The position numbers and the translations under genes were made by a program. This document shows positions 35,530 to 44,977 of a DNA stretch of 64,000 nt, piece after piece. The stretch is from Draconibacterium aestuarii. GTDB lineage: Bacteria; Bacteroidota; Bacteroidia; Bacteroidales; Prolixibacteraceae. The notes beneath the pieces were generated by a model. The model saw only the letters and a list, made by a program, of their open reading frames with translations. It had not been told where the DNA came from and did not search any database. The first letter of the stretch is position 1, and every line of letters starts with the position of its first letter. Location: contig JAPOHD010000005.1 of the NCBI GenBank assembly GCA_026671195.1, positions 186,001-250,000 of the forward strand. Reading direction: 5' to 3'.

Positions 35530-35768
35530 ATCTTATTAACAACATTTATTTTATAACATATTACCTACAAGCAAACTAACAGCAATTCAACACTTTCATG
35601 TTTACATTAGATCATTAGTGCAGTTCCCAAATCCCAGCAAAAATCTTTACATTGTACACAAATATAATACTATTTAATAACTATAGAATACTTTTGTCAC
35701 ATTTATGTAGATACAATATATTATTTAATTATACATTTTATTGAATAAAAAATTTAAAATTTAATTAT
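35530..35768. promoter_or_regulatory. Divergent control region of the island
   Basis: Very AT-rich DNA between the repressor-like gene and the plus-strand replication module. It should contain promoters in both directions and repressor operators. The only clear element is TATATTTG on the minus strand at 35659-35666. No long perfect palindrome was seen. Confidence 0.55.
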
Positions 35769-35999
35769 ATGAAATACTACCGAACCAATACAGAACTACT
35801 GCAAGAATACTGGGAAAGCCTGCCCAATAAGGGACGGAAAATTCTCAGAAAAAAAATAATGCAAAAGTGTTTTGTAACCAGAAGCACAATTTGGGCATGT
35901 ATGCACGGGGAAAGATTCCCCAAAAAAGCAACTCAAAACTTAATTGCCGAGGTAATTCAAATGCCCGTCGAGAAGCTTTTCGCAGAAGTGACTAACTGA
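35769..35999 (+). CDS. Small Cro-like DNA-binding protein
   Basis: A 76-residue basic protein. KIMQKCFVTRSTIWACMHGE followed by RFPKKATQNLIAEVI looks like a helix-turn-helix in which the recognition helix starts at TRSTIW. It is the first gene transcribed away from the repressor, the usual place of a Cro-type protein in phage-like elements. It ends 35 bases before the replication gene. Confidence 0.7.
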   Translation: MKYYRTNTELLQEYWESLPNKGRKILRKKIMQKCFVTRSTIWACMHGERFPKKATQNLIAEVIQMPVEKLFAEVTN

Positions 36000-36034
36000 A
36001 GCAAAAACGAAAGTAATCTTAAATAATATCAAAT

Positions 36035-36772
36035 ATGGAAGGTTGGATAAAACCACATAGAAAAATAGTAGATCACTGGATTTTTGAAGACAATAGATAC
36101 TACAAGTGGTGGAGCATCATTCTGCTCTATGTAAACCACGCACCCAAAAAAATTCCAGTTCAAGGCAAGATATTTACGTGCAAGGCTGGTCAATCAATTC
36201 GCTCTATTGAGTCCTGGAGCAAGCTGTTTGGCTGTACGCGCAGCACCACAAGCAGATTTTTTGACTTACTCAAAAGCGATAATATGGTGATTACAGAAAC
36301 GGTCGGACAGGGAAGCCGAAGAAAACTCCTGTTAACAGTGGAGAACTGGGAGGAATTTCAGGCCAACACGAAACAGAAACAGGATGAAAACGAGGATGAA
36401 AACGAACCGCAAGATAGGCTAAAAACAAACAGCAAGGTAGGCTCTAACAAGAAGGAAAAGAACTTAAAGAAAGTAAAGAATATAGAGGAGCGAAAAAAAG
36501 ATTTCGCTCAATCCCTCTCCCAGTACGAAGAAAAATACGGAAGGGATATGCTAAACAGTTTTTACGACTACTGGACAGAGCATGGCGATAATGATAAAAA
36601 AATGCGATTTGAAAAAGAAAAATCTTTCGGCCTCGCCCGGAGATTGTCAACCTGGAAATCTAATGAAAATAAATATGAAACAAATCGGAAATCTAACGGA
36701 AATCGCTTTGAAAGCGATTCCACAAAATGCACGATTGAAAATATCTACAAAAGGCTTGCCCAAAAGAGCTGA
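36035..36772 (+). CDS. Phage-type replication initiation/organiser protein
   Basis: A 245-residue protein. Residues 1-110 contain a winged-helix pattern (WSIILLYVNHAPKKIPVQGK, SWSKLFGCTRSTTSRFFDLL, then a beta-wing) as in phage replisome organisers. The middle is highly charged (QKQDENEDENEP, KKEKNLKKVKNIEERKK), and the C-terminal part (YGRDMLNSFYDYWTEHGDN...FGLARRLSTW) resembles the primosome-loader-like tail common in Bacteroides phage and mobile-element proteins. It probably binds the element origin. Confidence 0.72.
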   Translation: MEGWIKPHRKIVDHWIFEDNRYYKWWSIILLYVNHAPKKIPVQGKIFTCKAGQSIRSIESWSKLFGCTRSTTSRFFDLLKSDNMVITETVGQGSRRKLLLTVENWEEFQANTKQKQDENEDENEPQDRLKTNSKVGSNKKEKNLKKVKNIEERKKDFAQSLSQYEEKYGRDMLNSFYDYWTEHGDNDKKMRFEKEKSFGLARRLSTWKSNENKYETNRKSNGNRFESDSTKCTIENIYKRLAQKS

Positions 36773-37223
36773 AAAAATGATTGATATGTTTCCTAACGGA
36801 GAGAAGTTTGTCACCTAGTTCAACTTGGCATATTGCAAGAATCTGTATATGGAAATCAAAACACCAAAAGATGCCCTGCTGAAAAACGTTATCAAGGTTA
36901 GGGAAATTACTGCCTGCTATGGTGCAAACACGGTACAAACATGGCTTATGGCCTGGTTGGTCGTGCTTGCCAATAAACTGGATTTGTCAATTACTGTATC
37001 TCAGGCAGAAGAAACTGCGCTCTATTTAATCGAAGAACTCTATATGCTTAACATTGCTGAACTAACCCTATTTTTCACCAAACTAGTTAAAGGCGACTAT
37101 GGTAGCTTTTACAATAAATTCAACTTACATACAATCATCCAAGGTGCAAAAAAGTATCGCAAGAGTCGCGGTTTGATATTACGTAAATTACCAACGGAAA
37201 TGCAGCGAAAGCTGATTAATTAA
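36663..37223 (+). pseudogene. Phage-associated gene split by an in-frame TAG
   Basis: Two open stretches lie in one frame, 36663-36818 (MKINMKQIGNLTEIALKAIP...) and 36819-37223 (FNLAYCKNLYMEIKTPKDAL...), separated only by the TAG at 36816-36818. Read through, they give one ~186-residue protein of the kind that follows replication proteins in Bacteroidota phages and satellites. The second part alone could start at the ATG of 36849 (MEIKTPKDALL). A nonsense mutation is the simplest reading. The 5' end overlaps the replication gene by 110 bases in another frame, which is long, so the true start may be later. Confidence 0.6.
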
Positions 37224-38019
37224 CCACAAACCACTATTCATCGTTGATTAAAAAAACAGAGGCGTAAAACTGGGCGCGGTAAGCATTTTCTCAAATAACG
37301 ATATGACAAATTTCTCAGAAATCACTTTTTGAAAAACTGGCAGTCTACCTTCCTCATCACCCCTACTCATTAAAACCAATATTATATTTTATACAATTAA
37401 ATGTTAAATAAAATGATAAAAAAGCATAATCACGCTTGCTAAATATATCGCAACTCAACTTATGCCCAAAATCAACCAAAATCCTGAACAAATTGCACGA
37501 AATTAAATCGACCAAATGCTGGCTGATGCAGGATGGGTTGTGCAATCGAAGAAAAAAGTTGACCTATCAGCAAACAAAGGTGTTGCCGTAAGAGAATATC
37601 AAACCGGTGTAGGGCCAGCCGGTAATGTCCTTTTTGTTGACCCAAGTCCCTTATGAATGCGGGATTGACACGAATTAAAAGCCATCGACAAAATCATAAA
37701 AAACTTTAAGCACTGGATTCTAAACAGAATACAGGCCTGCACAACCGCTATTTACTTCTGAACAGTTGGATTGATTACGAATGATTAAAGACGATATGGT
37801 AAGCAACTACCATATCGAGTTAGACGGCCTTGATTATACCCTGTTTGATTTACAAGGTGTTCATGGACGCATGCACCAACTATTTGACAGCGAAATAATA
37901 AAAGAGTTAAATGAAGTTTAGGGGCTTAACTATTTAGTTGTTTTTGAATCGATAATAGTTGCTAGAAATGTTCTATCTTATATCTAATTATTCAATCAGT
38001 TCACCTAAAATTATTCGTT
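37224..38019. other. Intergenic region holding the hsdR relic
   Basis: Apart from the hsdR relic (37462-37921), nothing coding is seen. The first 230 bases are AT-rich without features. The last 100 bases before the patatin gene should contain its promoter. Confidence 0.6.
37462..37921 (+). pseudogene. Relic of a type I restriction subunit (hsdR)
   Basis: The N-terminal part, from ATG 37462, reads MPKINQNPEQIARN-stop-IDQMLADAGWVVQSKKKVDL then SANKGVAVREYQTGVGPAGN and VLFVD, the conserved start of EcoKI/EcoEI-like HsdR. The C-terminal part, in the frame from 37745, reads PLFTSEQLD-stop-LRMIKDDMVSNYHIELDG then LDYTLFDLQGVHGRMHQLF and ends in LNEV-stop at 37921, the conserved HsdR C-terminus. 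The ~3 kb helicase middle has been deleted, and at least two nonsense codons and frameshifts are visible. No hsdM or hsdS is intact in the window. Confidence 0.85.
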
Positions 38020-39909
38020 ATGTCAACCACAAAAAAAGAAGAAACGTTTTACCTGGGTTTTACTATGGCTGGAGCAGTAAGCGCAGGAAGCTATACTGGT
38101 GGGATCTTAGATTACTTATTCGAGGTACTTAACAAATGGGAAAAAGCTAAAGAAGGAAAACTGGAAGGAATAAATAAAGAAGATGTCCCAAGTCATAATG
38201 TGGTAATTGATGCCATGGGCGGAACATCTGCAGGAGGGATGACAACATCAATGGCTACATTATACGCCATTAAGAACGAGATTAATCCAATTACAGATGA
38301 TGAAGCAGAGAGAGAATTAGGAAAAGAAACTGGCAATATTTTGTACGACAGTTGGGTCAATCTTATCGATGAAAATGATTCCTCAACGATTGAAAAAGCA
38401 CTAACAAACGATGACATAAAACGTACTGGAACTTTAAGGTCATTTTTAAATTCTGATTTTATTAATGAAATAGCCAGTAAAGCATTTAAGCTTGACGGAG
38501 CCCCAACAACTAATCCAGTTGATAACTTACCAAGTTATATTTCCAAAGACTTGGAATTGCTTATATCGCACACTATGCTTAGAGGAATCCCTCTTGAAGT
38601 TTCTTTTTCAAATAATTCTACCCTTCAAACACCGCCTTCACATTCATCTTACGAGCATTTTTTAATGTCTCATTTTAAATTGAATAATGGAAATCCTGTT
38701 AATGAGAATAATTATATGTGGTTGAACCCATACAACAAAGCTGCTGCAAACAAATTAATGAAAGCCACTATTGCAACTGGTGCATTTCCGATTGGATTAA
38801 ATTATCTCGAATTTGATAATGAGCATTTTGGCAATGAGTATTTAAAAACTATGCTTAGCCGCCTGATTACAAAAAACATGGGTGAAGAAAGTCCAAAAAT
38901 AAAGAATAAAATAGCGTGGAAAGACAGTGTGCTTAATAACTATAAAAGTATGTCGGTTGATGGAGGTGCCATTAACAATGAGCCATACAGCGAAGTGATT
39001 AGCCTTCTGAAAAATAAACGAAAAAGGTCAACAGTAAAAATAAATGGACAGGAATATCAAAAATACGGGATGGTCATGATTGACCCATTCCCTGATTTTC
39101 ATCAAAAGAACAAAGCATATAAAGCCCCCAAAGACCTTCTGGGTGTTATCCCTCTTATTATTAAAACCCTTTGGAATCAGTCGAAAATCAAACGATCTGA
39201 AATGATAGAGCAGTTTAATGACAAAGCATACAGAGGTGTAATTTTCCCAATGAAACACATGGTTAAAGATGGTGAATCAATAGGGCTGTATGACGAACCA
39301 CTTGCAACAGGCATGATGGGAGGATTCAGTGGATTTCTGGACATAAAATTCCGTCACCACGATTTCTTTCTAGGGCGTAACAATGCACGTAATTTTATTA
39401 GGGCATTCCTTAGTTTACCTTATAATGATGGTTCTAATGGTAAAGAAAAAATTATTCATCCAGTTCATCGCTCCTGGACAAAAAACCAAGTAGATAAATT
39501 TATAATAATACTAAACGGTGAAACTTATCTGCCAATAATACCAGATATGAATATGCTTATAAATGATGTGGATAGTAAAGCCGAAAGTTTAAAATATACA
39601 ATTCCAGATACTCCACAAATTAAAAAAGAAGATTTATTTAAGCTGAAAAAACCGTTGAAAAATCGAATTAATGCCATCATTAGTATACTTTTATCCTCAT
39701 CAAAAAAGGACAATCAAAGTTGCTGGAGAAAGGCATTAAAAGCAATACCCAAATGGATTGGGAGAGGTATTCTGCGATTGGGTCGAAAATGGGCAGCATC
39801 CTATGGTTCGAAAAAAGCCATTAATTATTTGTACGATGAACTTGGAAAGGCTGGTTTTATTGAAGGTTATAATCAGGCAGGTTCAGTAGATTTTGAAGTC
39901 AACATTTAG
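38020..39909 (+). CDS. Patatin-like phospholipase
   Basis: A 629-residue protein, longer than simple patatins. The N-terminal domain has the oxyanion glycine region GFTMAGAVSAGSYTGGILDY (13-32), the nucleophile elbow GGTSAGG with Ser70, and the catalytic dyad Asp in SVDGG (D314). MKATIATGAFPIGL is also typical. The remaining ~300 residues have no domain I recognise. There is no signal peptide, so it should act in the cytoplasm on lipids. Patatins are common effectors of anti-phage systems, and the gene follows a restriction relic in an island; but no cyclase or NTPase partner is adjacent, so a defence role is inference. Confidence 0.85.
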   Translation: MSTTKKEETFYLGFTMAGAVSAGSYTGGILDYLFEVLNKWEKAKEGKLEGINKEDVPSHNVVIDAMGGTSAGGMTTSMATLYAIKNEINPITDDEAERELGKETGNILYDSWVNLIDENDSSTIEKALTNDDIKRTGTLRSFLNSDFINEIASKAFKLDGAPTTNPVDNLPSYISKDLELLISHTMLRGIPLEVSFSNNSTLQTPPSHSSYEHFLMSHFKLNNGNPVNENNYMWLNPYNKAAANKLMKATIATGAFPIGLNYLEFDNEHFGNEYLKTMLSRLITKNMGEESPKIKNKIAWKDSVLNNYKSMSVDGGAINNEPYSEVISLLKNKRKRSTVKINGQEYQKYGMVMIDPFPDFHQKNKAYKAPKDLLGVIPLIIKTLWNQSKIKRSEMIEQFNDKAYRGVIFPMKHMVKDGESIGLYDEPLATGMMGGFSGFLDIKFRHHDFFLGRNNARNFIRAFLSLPYNDGSNGKEKIIHPVHRSWTKNQVDKFIIILNGETYLPIIPDMNMLINDVDSKAESLKYTIPDTPQIKKEDLFKLKKPLKNRINAIISILLSSSKKDNQSCWRKALKAIPKWIGRGILRLGRKWAASYGSKKAINYLYDELGKAGFIEGYNQAGSVDFEVNI

Positions 39910-40641
39910 CTGTTTTGACAGTCAAAGCAATGAAATTGCAACCGGATTGAATGAGGTATCAGCTGCGTAATGATAGAAAAATCGCTTGAAGTGGAATTGG
40001 AAAAAATTTGCAAGTAATGTAGTAAAGATTTCATCTCGTTAATAAACATAAACTGGTCTTGAAAGATCATAATACGTTCTTTATCTTTCCAATTTCTTTT
40101 TGTGTTCTGTTGATTTCATCCAACCTTATGTAGTCATTTTTCTCAAACAATTTCTTCAACATTGATTTATACAGAATCACTGTTGGGGTCTACAACTGAA
40201 TATTTGATAAAATATCATCAACACTCTATTCTACATCCTCAATTCTGTATCGTTGATCATATTATTTTTATAATGATCTCTTAATTAGTTTGGAGAACCT
40301 TAGAGATAGGTTAACTGAATGCAAAAAATATGAGTATACGTGATTAGATCATTAGCTACTTTTTTTTTTGACTATTTGCTTGTTTTCCAGCGCATTTCGT
40401 TGTAACTTACATGTTGCTTATTTTATATTAGTAAGATATTATATATAATAATCAACTAAGTATAATGTACTCAAACCATTCTCCATAGAAGCACTCAATC
40501 TTGATTCTTGCATTTAGCACACAATTTTAAACTGAATATTTTAATTGAATCTATTTATAAGTAATCAGGTAACTACAACAAACATGCATGTGTGAAGTTA
40601 ACATGCGTATTTCAAATGTAATTTCTTAAAAACACAAACAA
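39910..40641. other. AT-rich intergenic region, possible small remnant
   Basis: No intact gene. On the minus strand, about 40070-40190, a 38-codon stretch reads TPTVILYKSMLKKLFEKNDY then IRLDEINRTQKEIGKIKNVL, which looks like the end of a real protein but cannot be assigned. The rest is very AT-rich. The 732-base distance argues against the patatin and the zincin genes being one simple operon. Confidence 0.45.
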
Positions 40642-43110
40642 ATGAAGGTAATTTTTAATAGAAAGGAACTAAGATCCCGGTATATTGAAATTCGGGATAA
40701 GCTAATCCAATACGAAGGTGTTCTTGGTGTTGGACTTGGTGAAGCAGAAAAAGACGGAAAACTTACTGGTGAAACGGCAATAATTGTATTTGTTGAAAAA
40801 AAACTTTCCAAGAATCAGATCAAAAAAGGACAACAGGTAGAAATGTCTTATCGTGGGGTTCGTGTTGATGTAAGGGAGCCTCGTTTAACACCGGAGGCAC
40901 ATTTTGAGTTTATAAAAAACAATGACCTTTCAGAACGTGATGCAGAAGAAAATATGGATTTGTTCTGGGTAAATGATGTGAAGCTACATCACATGTATCA
41001 AAAGCGAAGAAAAAAGGGAGATGAGGGGAAGACCAAGGAAACAACATCTAAAGATGAACCCAGGGACGCACCAACAACGGCCATTCATGGTGAAATTTTT
41101 GTAATTGAAGATGCAGACAGTGACTCTGTAATTAATGCGGACAATACCATCGACCATCTGGAAGCATATAAGCTTTTTAGAACGCAGTTTGGAGATCATT
41201 ATGACTTTGTTTTTTTTCGACCAGATACACCATCAGGTGTAGCCGGTGGAGGTAATTCCAGCCCAACTATTTACAATCAAATTTCGGGGATCAACCATTA
41301 TAAGGGCGACTCCTATAATGGAAGAACAGGTTGGGGTACAACAAAACTCCAATCACTTCAGAAAATGGGTTTCCTGGGTCAAGTCAGAACTTGTTTGCAC
41401 GAAACCGGGCATCGATGGGGTGCCTATGTGTATCACCAGGAAGGAGGTGTACATAATGAAAATCTACATGAAGTAGTGAATAATGCATCTCAAAGACCAT
41501 TTCATTGGGGAACATGGTTTGACAATGACAATTCCTGTATGGATTACGACTACGATGACTGGGTAGATTCCACAATTGTTGCCGGAGAGTTCGAAATAGA
41601 CGATTTAACCGCAGGCGAACCTGGAGTAGACGAATTCGGTTTTCATCCATTAGATCTTTACCTTATGGGATTGATAGATTCTTCTGAGGTAGGAACATTC
41701 AGGTACATTCAAAATCCAACAGATTCTAACGGTGATGGAAGTTATAGTGGCACCCAGGTTAACTTAAATATTACTAACATTACTGACGAAGAAGGTTTAC
41801 GTAACCCATCATATCCTAATACACAAAGAGTGTTTCATCAAGCTTTTTTACTGATTACGAAAGATATGTCGGGTATTGGAAGTTTAACTGATCCAACTAC
41901 GCCACTTGGGGAACTGGAACTTTATAGAAAAGGGCTGCTTAATGCTTTTAGACGCGAAACCTGGTCAAGAGGGATGATCGATGGATCGCTGCTGCATGAT
42001 AATTTTGAAGATGTATACATCAGAGACAATGCCAGTGACTCAGGGGCTCCAAATTCTACCGGTGCATTTTGGAACAGCCCTGATATTTGGGTGCGTAACA
42101 TTAATGATGGGCAAACAGCTCACCAGAACACTATTCGTGGTCGTGATAACTTTGTGGGTGTTCGTGTATGGAACAATGGGAGTACAGACTATGATGATGT
42201 AACGATCCGTCTTTATCGTGCCAATTATGCCGGGACTCAATTCTATTATCCTGAAAATTGGCATCCTGATGATCTCATTGGTGAGGATACTGTTACTGTA
42301 CCTGCCGGTTCAAGTTCAACGATTTTTATTCAGTGGGAAGCTTCGATGATCCCTGATGCTTCCTGGCACCCATGTCTTTTAGTGGAGATTATTCCAATGG
42401 AGGTCGTACCTGAGGAGCGGAGCCATGTCTGGGAAAATCGAAAGTTGGCTCAGAAAAACATCACGATAATTGACCCCCCTGCGGAAACACTATTTGGAGA
42501 ATTGGAATTTAAATTCGGGCATGCTACACGTATAAAAGATAAACTTGCTATTCTTGCTGTTGCAAGAGTTGCAGATATGGTCGGTATGGAATTATACCTT
42601 GATACTGACGGAATCGAAATTGATCTTGTAGACAATGAGAAAATTTTACCAAAAAAGGAATATATGGTTTCAGGAGATTTGGTGAAGCCTTCAGGGGTTA
42701 TTGCAGAACTCGGTAAGTTATATCCAAGGCTTCAGGGAGGGCTGAATCTGACTTTCCCAAGAGATACTGAAATAATTTTGGGTTCAGGTGAAAATAAAAA
42801 TGATCTTGGATGTATCGCTGTTACTATTGGTCGAGGTTCCTGTTTCTTTATCCATAGTCCATCAACAAAAGGCAGAGGAACAAACAAACTCACTCAAATT
42901 TATAAAGACGGCAGAATGTTATACCGTCTCCCTGACAAAGAACTTGTGGGGCTGAATGTTCCGATAGTGGAAAAAGGTGTTTTAAATATGAAATTAATCG
43001 TAAACCTCTCTGATGTACATACCAGTGTTCGTGGCGGTAAGATTAGTCTGATCCAAATGGAACCAGATGGTTTGGTCATTGGAGGTGTCGATTTAATCGT
43101 ACGTCCGTGA
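40642..43110 (+). CDS. Zincin metalloprotease with novel N-terminal domain and CARDB-like domain
   Basis: An 822-residue protein without signal peptide. Residues 20-85 (GVLGVGLGEAEKDGKLTGET, AIIVFVEKKLSKNQIKKGQQ, then RGVRVDV) form a domain I associate with the N-terminus of some bacterial trypsin-like proteases (GVGxG...TGExAIxVFVEKK). Residues ~185-290 contain the zinc motif HETGH (H253, E254, H257) in RTCLHETGHRWGAYVYH, with later D/H-rich loops as possible third ligand. Residues ~515-605 look like a CARDB-type beta-sandwich (FVGVRVWNNGSTDYDDVTIR). The C-terminal 200 residues are unassigned. It may be an intracellular processing or toxic protease. Confidence 0.78.
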   Translation: MKVIFNRKELRSRYIEIRDKLIQYEGVLGVGLGEAEKDGKLTGETAIIVFVEKKLSKNQIKKGQQVEMSYRGVRVDVREPRLTPEAHFEFIKNNDLSERDAEENMDLFWVNDVKLHHMYQKRRKKGDEGKTKETTSKDEPRDAPTTAIHGEIFVIEDADSDSVINADNTIDHLEAYKLFRTQFGDHYDFVFFRPDTPSGVAGGGNSSPTIYNQISGINHYKGDSYNGRTGWGTTKLQSLQKMGFLGQVRTCLHETGHRWGAYVYHQEGGVHNENLHEVVNNASQRPFHWGTWFDNDNSCMDYDYDDWVDSTIVAGEFEIDDLTAGEPGVDEFGFHPLDLYLMGLIDSSEVGTFRYIQNPTDSNGDGSYSGTQVNLNITNITDEEGLRNPSYPNTQRVFHQAFLLITKDMSGIGSLTDPTTPLGELELYRKGLLNAFRRETWSRGMIDGSLLHDNFEDVYIRDNASDSGAPNSTGAFWNSPDIWVRNINDGQTAHQNTIRGRDNFVGVRVWNNGSTDYDDVTIRLYRANYAGTQFYYPENWHPDDLIGEDTVTVPAGSSSTIFIQWEASMIPDASWHPCLLVEIIPMEVVPEERSHVWENRKLAQKNITIIDPPAETLFGELEFKFGHATRIKDKLAILAVARVADMVGMELYLDTDGIEIDLVDNEKILPKKEYMVSGDLVKPSGVIAELGKLYPRLQGGLNLTFPRDTEIILGSGENKNDLGCIAVTIGRGSCFFIHSPSTKGRGTNKLTQIYKDGRMLYRLPDKELVGLNVPIVEKGVLNMKLIVNLSDVHTSVRGGKISLIQMEPDGLVIGGVDLIVRP

Positions 43111-43151
43111 TTAACCAATAAAAATTAAAGAGAAGCATTTGTCCATTAAAA

Positions 43152-43176
43152 AAGCTGCCCTGTAACAGGGCAGCTT
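43152..43176 (-). terminator. Perfect 12-bp hairpin terminator
   Basis: AAGCTGCCCTGT / ACAGGGCAGCTT around one base, preceded on the plus strand by AAAAAA, so the T-run is on the minus strand. It can terminate minus-strand transcripts and may still fold for the plus-strand zincin mRNA, whose stop is 42 bases upstream. Confidence 0.65.
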
Positions 43177-43300
43177 CAACTACACAGACTAAACATCACT
43201 TACGATTATTTTACTGGATCACTTAAGATGATTGGAAAAAACGATGAACCAACATCGTCGAAAGCTTTATGAATTCTTTAAACCATAAAATCTGACTTGA

Positions 43301-44140
43301 TCAAAGTGCACACAGGATTCAGCTACTAAAAAGGAGATTGTAGAGATACCTGCCCCTGCTCAGAAACCAGATTCCAGGCAGGAGGTTTTCAATATGGTAA
43401 AGAAATTACAAGCCCAGGGCTTATCAAGACGGAAAATTGGGAGAGAGCTTGGTATTAGTAGAAATACGGTGAAGCTATATTTTCAACAAGATATTTTAGT
43501 CCCTAAATCACATTCAAAACGAACAAATATTGAGATGTTCTCAAATTACATCCTATCAAAAATGAAAACAAATGGTTATACAAATATGGAAATCATAAAT
43601 GATATTCGAAAAATGGGATATACCGGCGGAAACACCCAGGCCAACCAATATATTTCCTTCCTTAAAAAAACAAATGGAACAACGGCATTAAATTATGTTG
43701 AGCAGCGAAGACAACCAATTCCCTACATCAAACGATTGAGCTCCAGAAAGCTTGCAAAATATATTGGGCATTCTCTCAATCATATTGAGAATGTTGACGA
43801 CAGAAGTTATATGCAAGTACTTTTCGAGAATATGCCCATACTAAAACGAGTTCGCAAGCTTGTTAAGCGGTTCAAAAATATGCTAAGAACAGGTGAAGGG
43901 CAGATTCAGGAATGGATCAAATCAATCGAGGACTCGAAAGATAAACTACCTGGGTTAAAGACTTTTGCAAAAGGATTAAAACGTGATATTAAAGCGGTTC
44001 AGAATGCAATACAACTGAGATGGAGCAATGGCCCTGTTGAAGGTCATGTTAATAGGATCAAAAGCATTAAACGACAGATGTATGGGAGGGCAAGCTTTGA
44101 ACTGCTTCGCAGGAAAGTCTTATTGTCCCAGTCAGGATGA
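43301..44140 (+). pseudogene. ISL3-family transposase, 5'-truncated
   Basis: The frame is open from 43301 with the first ATG at 43394. It contains an HTH insert (LQAQGLSRRKIGRELGISRN) and the ISL3-type C-terminal motif WSNGPVEGHVNRIKSIKRQM then YGRASFELLRRKVL with the catalytic glutamate. The N-terminal zinc-binding part and the first catalytic aspartates of a full ISL3 transposase are missing, so only about half of the gene remains. No terminal inverted repeats were recognised. Confidence 0.8.
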
Positions 44141-44157
44141 TTCCCCAAAATTGACGA

Positions 44158-44440
44158 AGAACCTACGGTTACTACCTCTGAAGATGGTACTGCTATTCCC
44201 GGAGTTTCGGTAGCAGTAAAGGGTACAACTCTTGGTACTATCACCAACATAGATGGTGAGTAAGAGTTGAATGTGCCAGATGATGCGAAAACGTTAGTTT
44301 TCAGTTTTGTTGGTATGAAAACTAAGAAAGTTACGATAACTTCTGTTATATCCTACAATGTTACTCTGGAAAAAGAACTTGTAGGTTTTGACGAGGTAGA
44401 GGTAACCGCACTTGAGGCTAGTGAATTATTAATTAAAAAT
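44158..44440 (+). pseudogene. Fragment of a SusC-type receptor N-terminal domain
   Basis: The frame TVTTSEDGTAIPGVSVAVKG, TTLGTITNIDGE-stop-ELNVPDD, AKTLVFSFVGMKTKKVTI ... DEVEVTAL is the carboxypeptidase-regulatory-like domain and TonB-box region of a SusC protein. A TAA replaces the tyrosine expected after IDGE. There is no plug or barrel sequence downstream. It is unrelated in sequence detail to the intact SusC at 49273, so it comes from another receptor gene. Confidence 0.8.
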
Positions 44441-44447
44441 TATTTCT

Positions 44448-44867
44448 ATGAAAAAAGTTGCATTTTTTATGCCAGACACCAAGACTGAACATGATACTTG
44501 TTTGGATAAAATGGAACATAGTCCAAAAAAAGTTGATGTGCCCATTATTGGAACAGAAGTTGACTCACAAGAGGTTAAGACAAAAGTTGGACAGGTTGTT
44601 CGCGAAGTCAGAAAACGAAGGGGTCTAACGCTTGTAGAACTATCTGAGGCTAGTACTGTTTCAGTTTCACATTTAAGTGAAATAGAGAAAGGAAAGAGAA
44701 TTCCATCTATTATCGTTCTTAAAAAAATTGCGAAAGTATTGAAAGTCGCCGTTTATTATTTATTATATAAAGACTTAAATATTGAAGATATCCCTATGGA
44801 AATGCGGGATAAATTTGAAAAGTTTAACGAAACTATTGATCTTCTAATGGAAGAAATATATTTTTAA
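44448..44867 (+). CDS. XRE-family regulator
   Basis: A 139-residue protein. Residues ~48-105 are a clear XRE HTH (VREVRKRRGLTLVELSEAST, VSVSHLSEIEKGKRIPS). The N-terminal ~40 residues are not part of the fold and may derive from fused upstream sequence. The gene overlaps the end of the SusC fragment region in another frame. It lies among decayed mobile genes; whether it controls anything here is unclear. Confidence 0.75.
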   Translation: MKKVAFFMPDTKTEHDTCLDKMEHSPKKVDVPIIGTEVDSQEVKTKVGQVVREVRKRRGLTLVELSEASTVSVSHLSEIEKGKRIPSIIVLKKIAKVLKVAVYYLLYKDLNIEDIPMEMRDKFEKFNETIDLLMEEIYF

Positions 44868-44977
44868 ATTGATTAATAACGTAACAAATATATTCTGGAA
44901 ATTTTAGGATTCTAAATCACATAGAAATGTAAGGTCGTTCTGGTGAGCATGTTTACTGATTTGTAAAGTATCAATAG

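Noticed and set aside
38020-39909. CBASS with a CapV-type patatin effector
   Set aside because: No CD-NTase or cap genes are adjacent and the protein is much longer than CapV.
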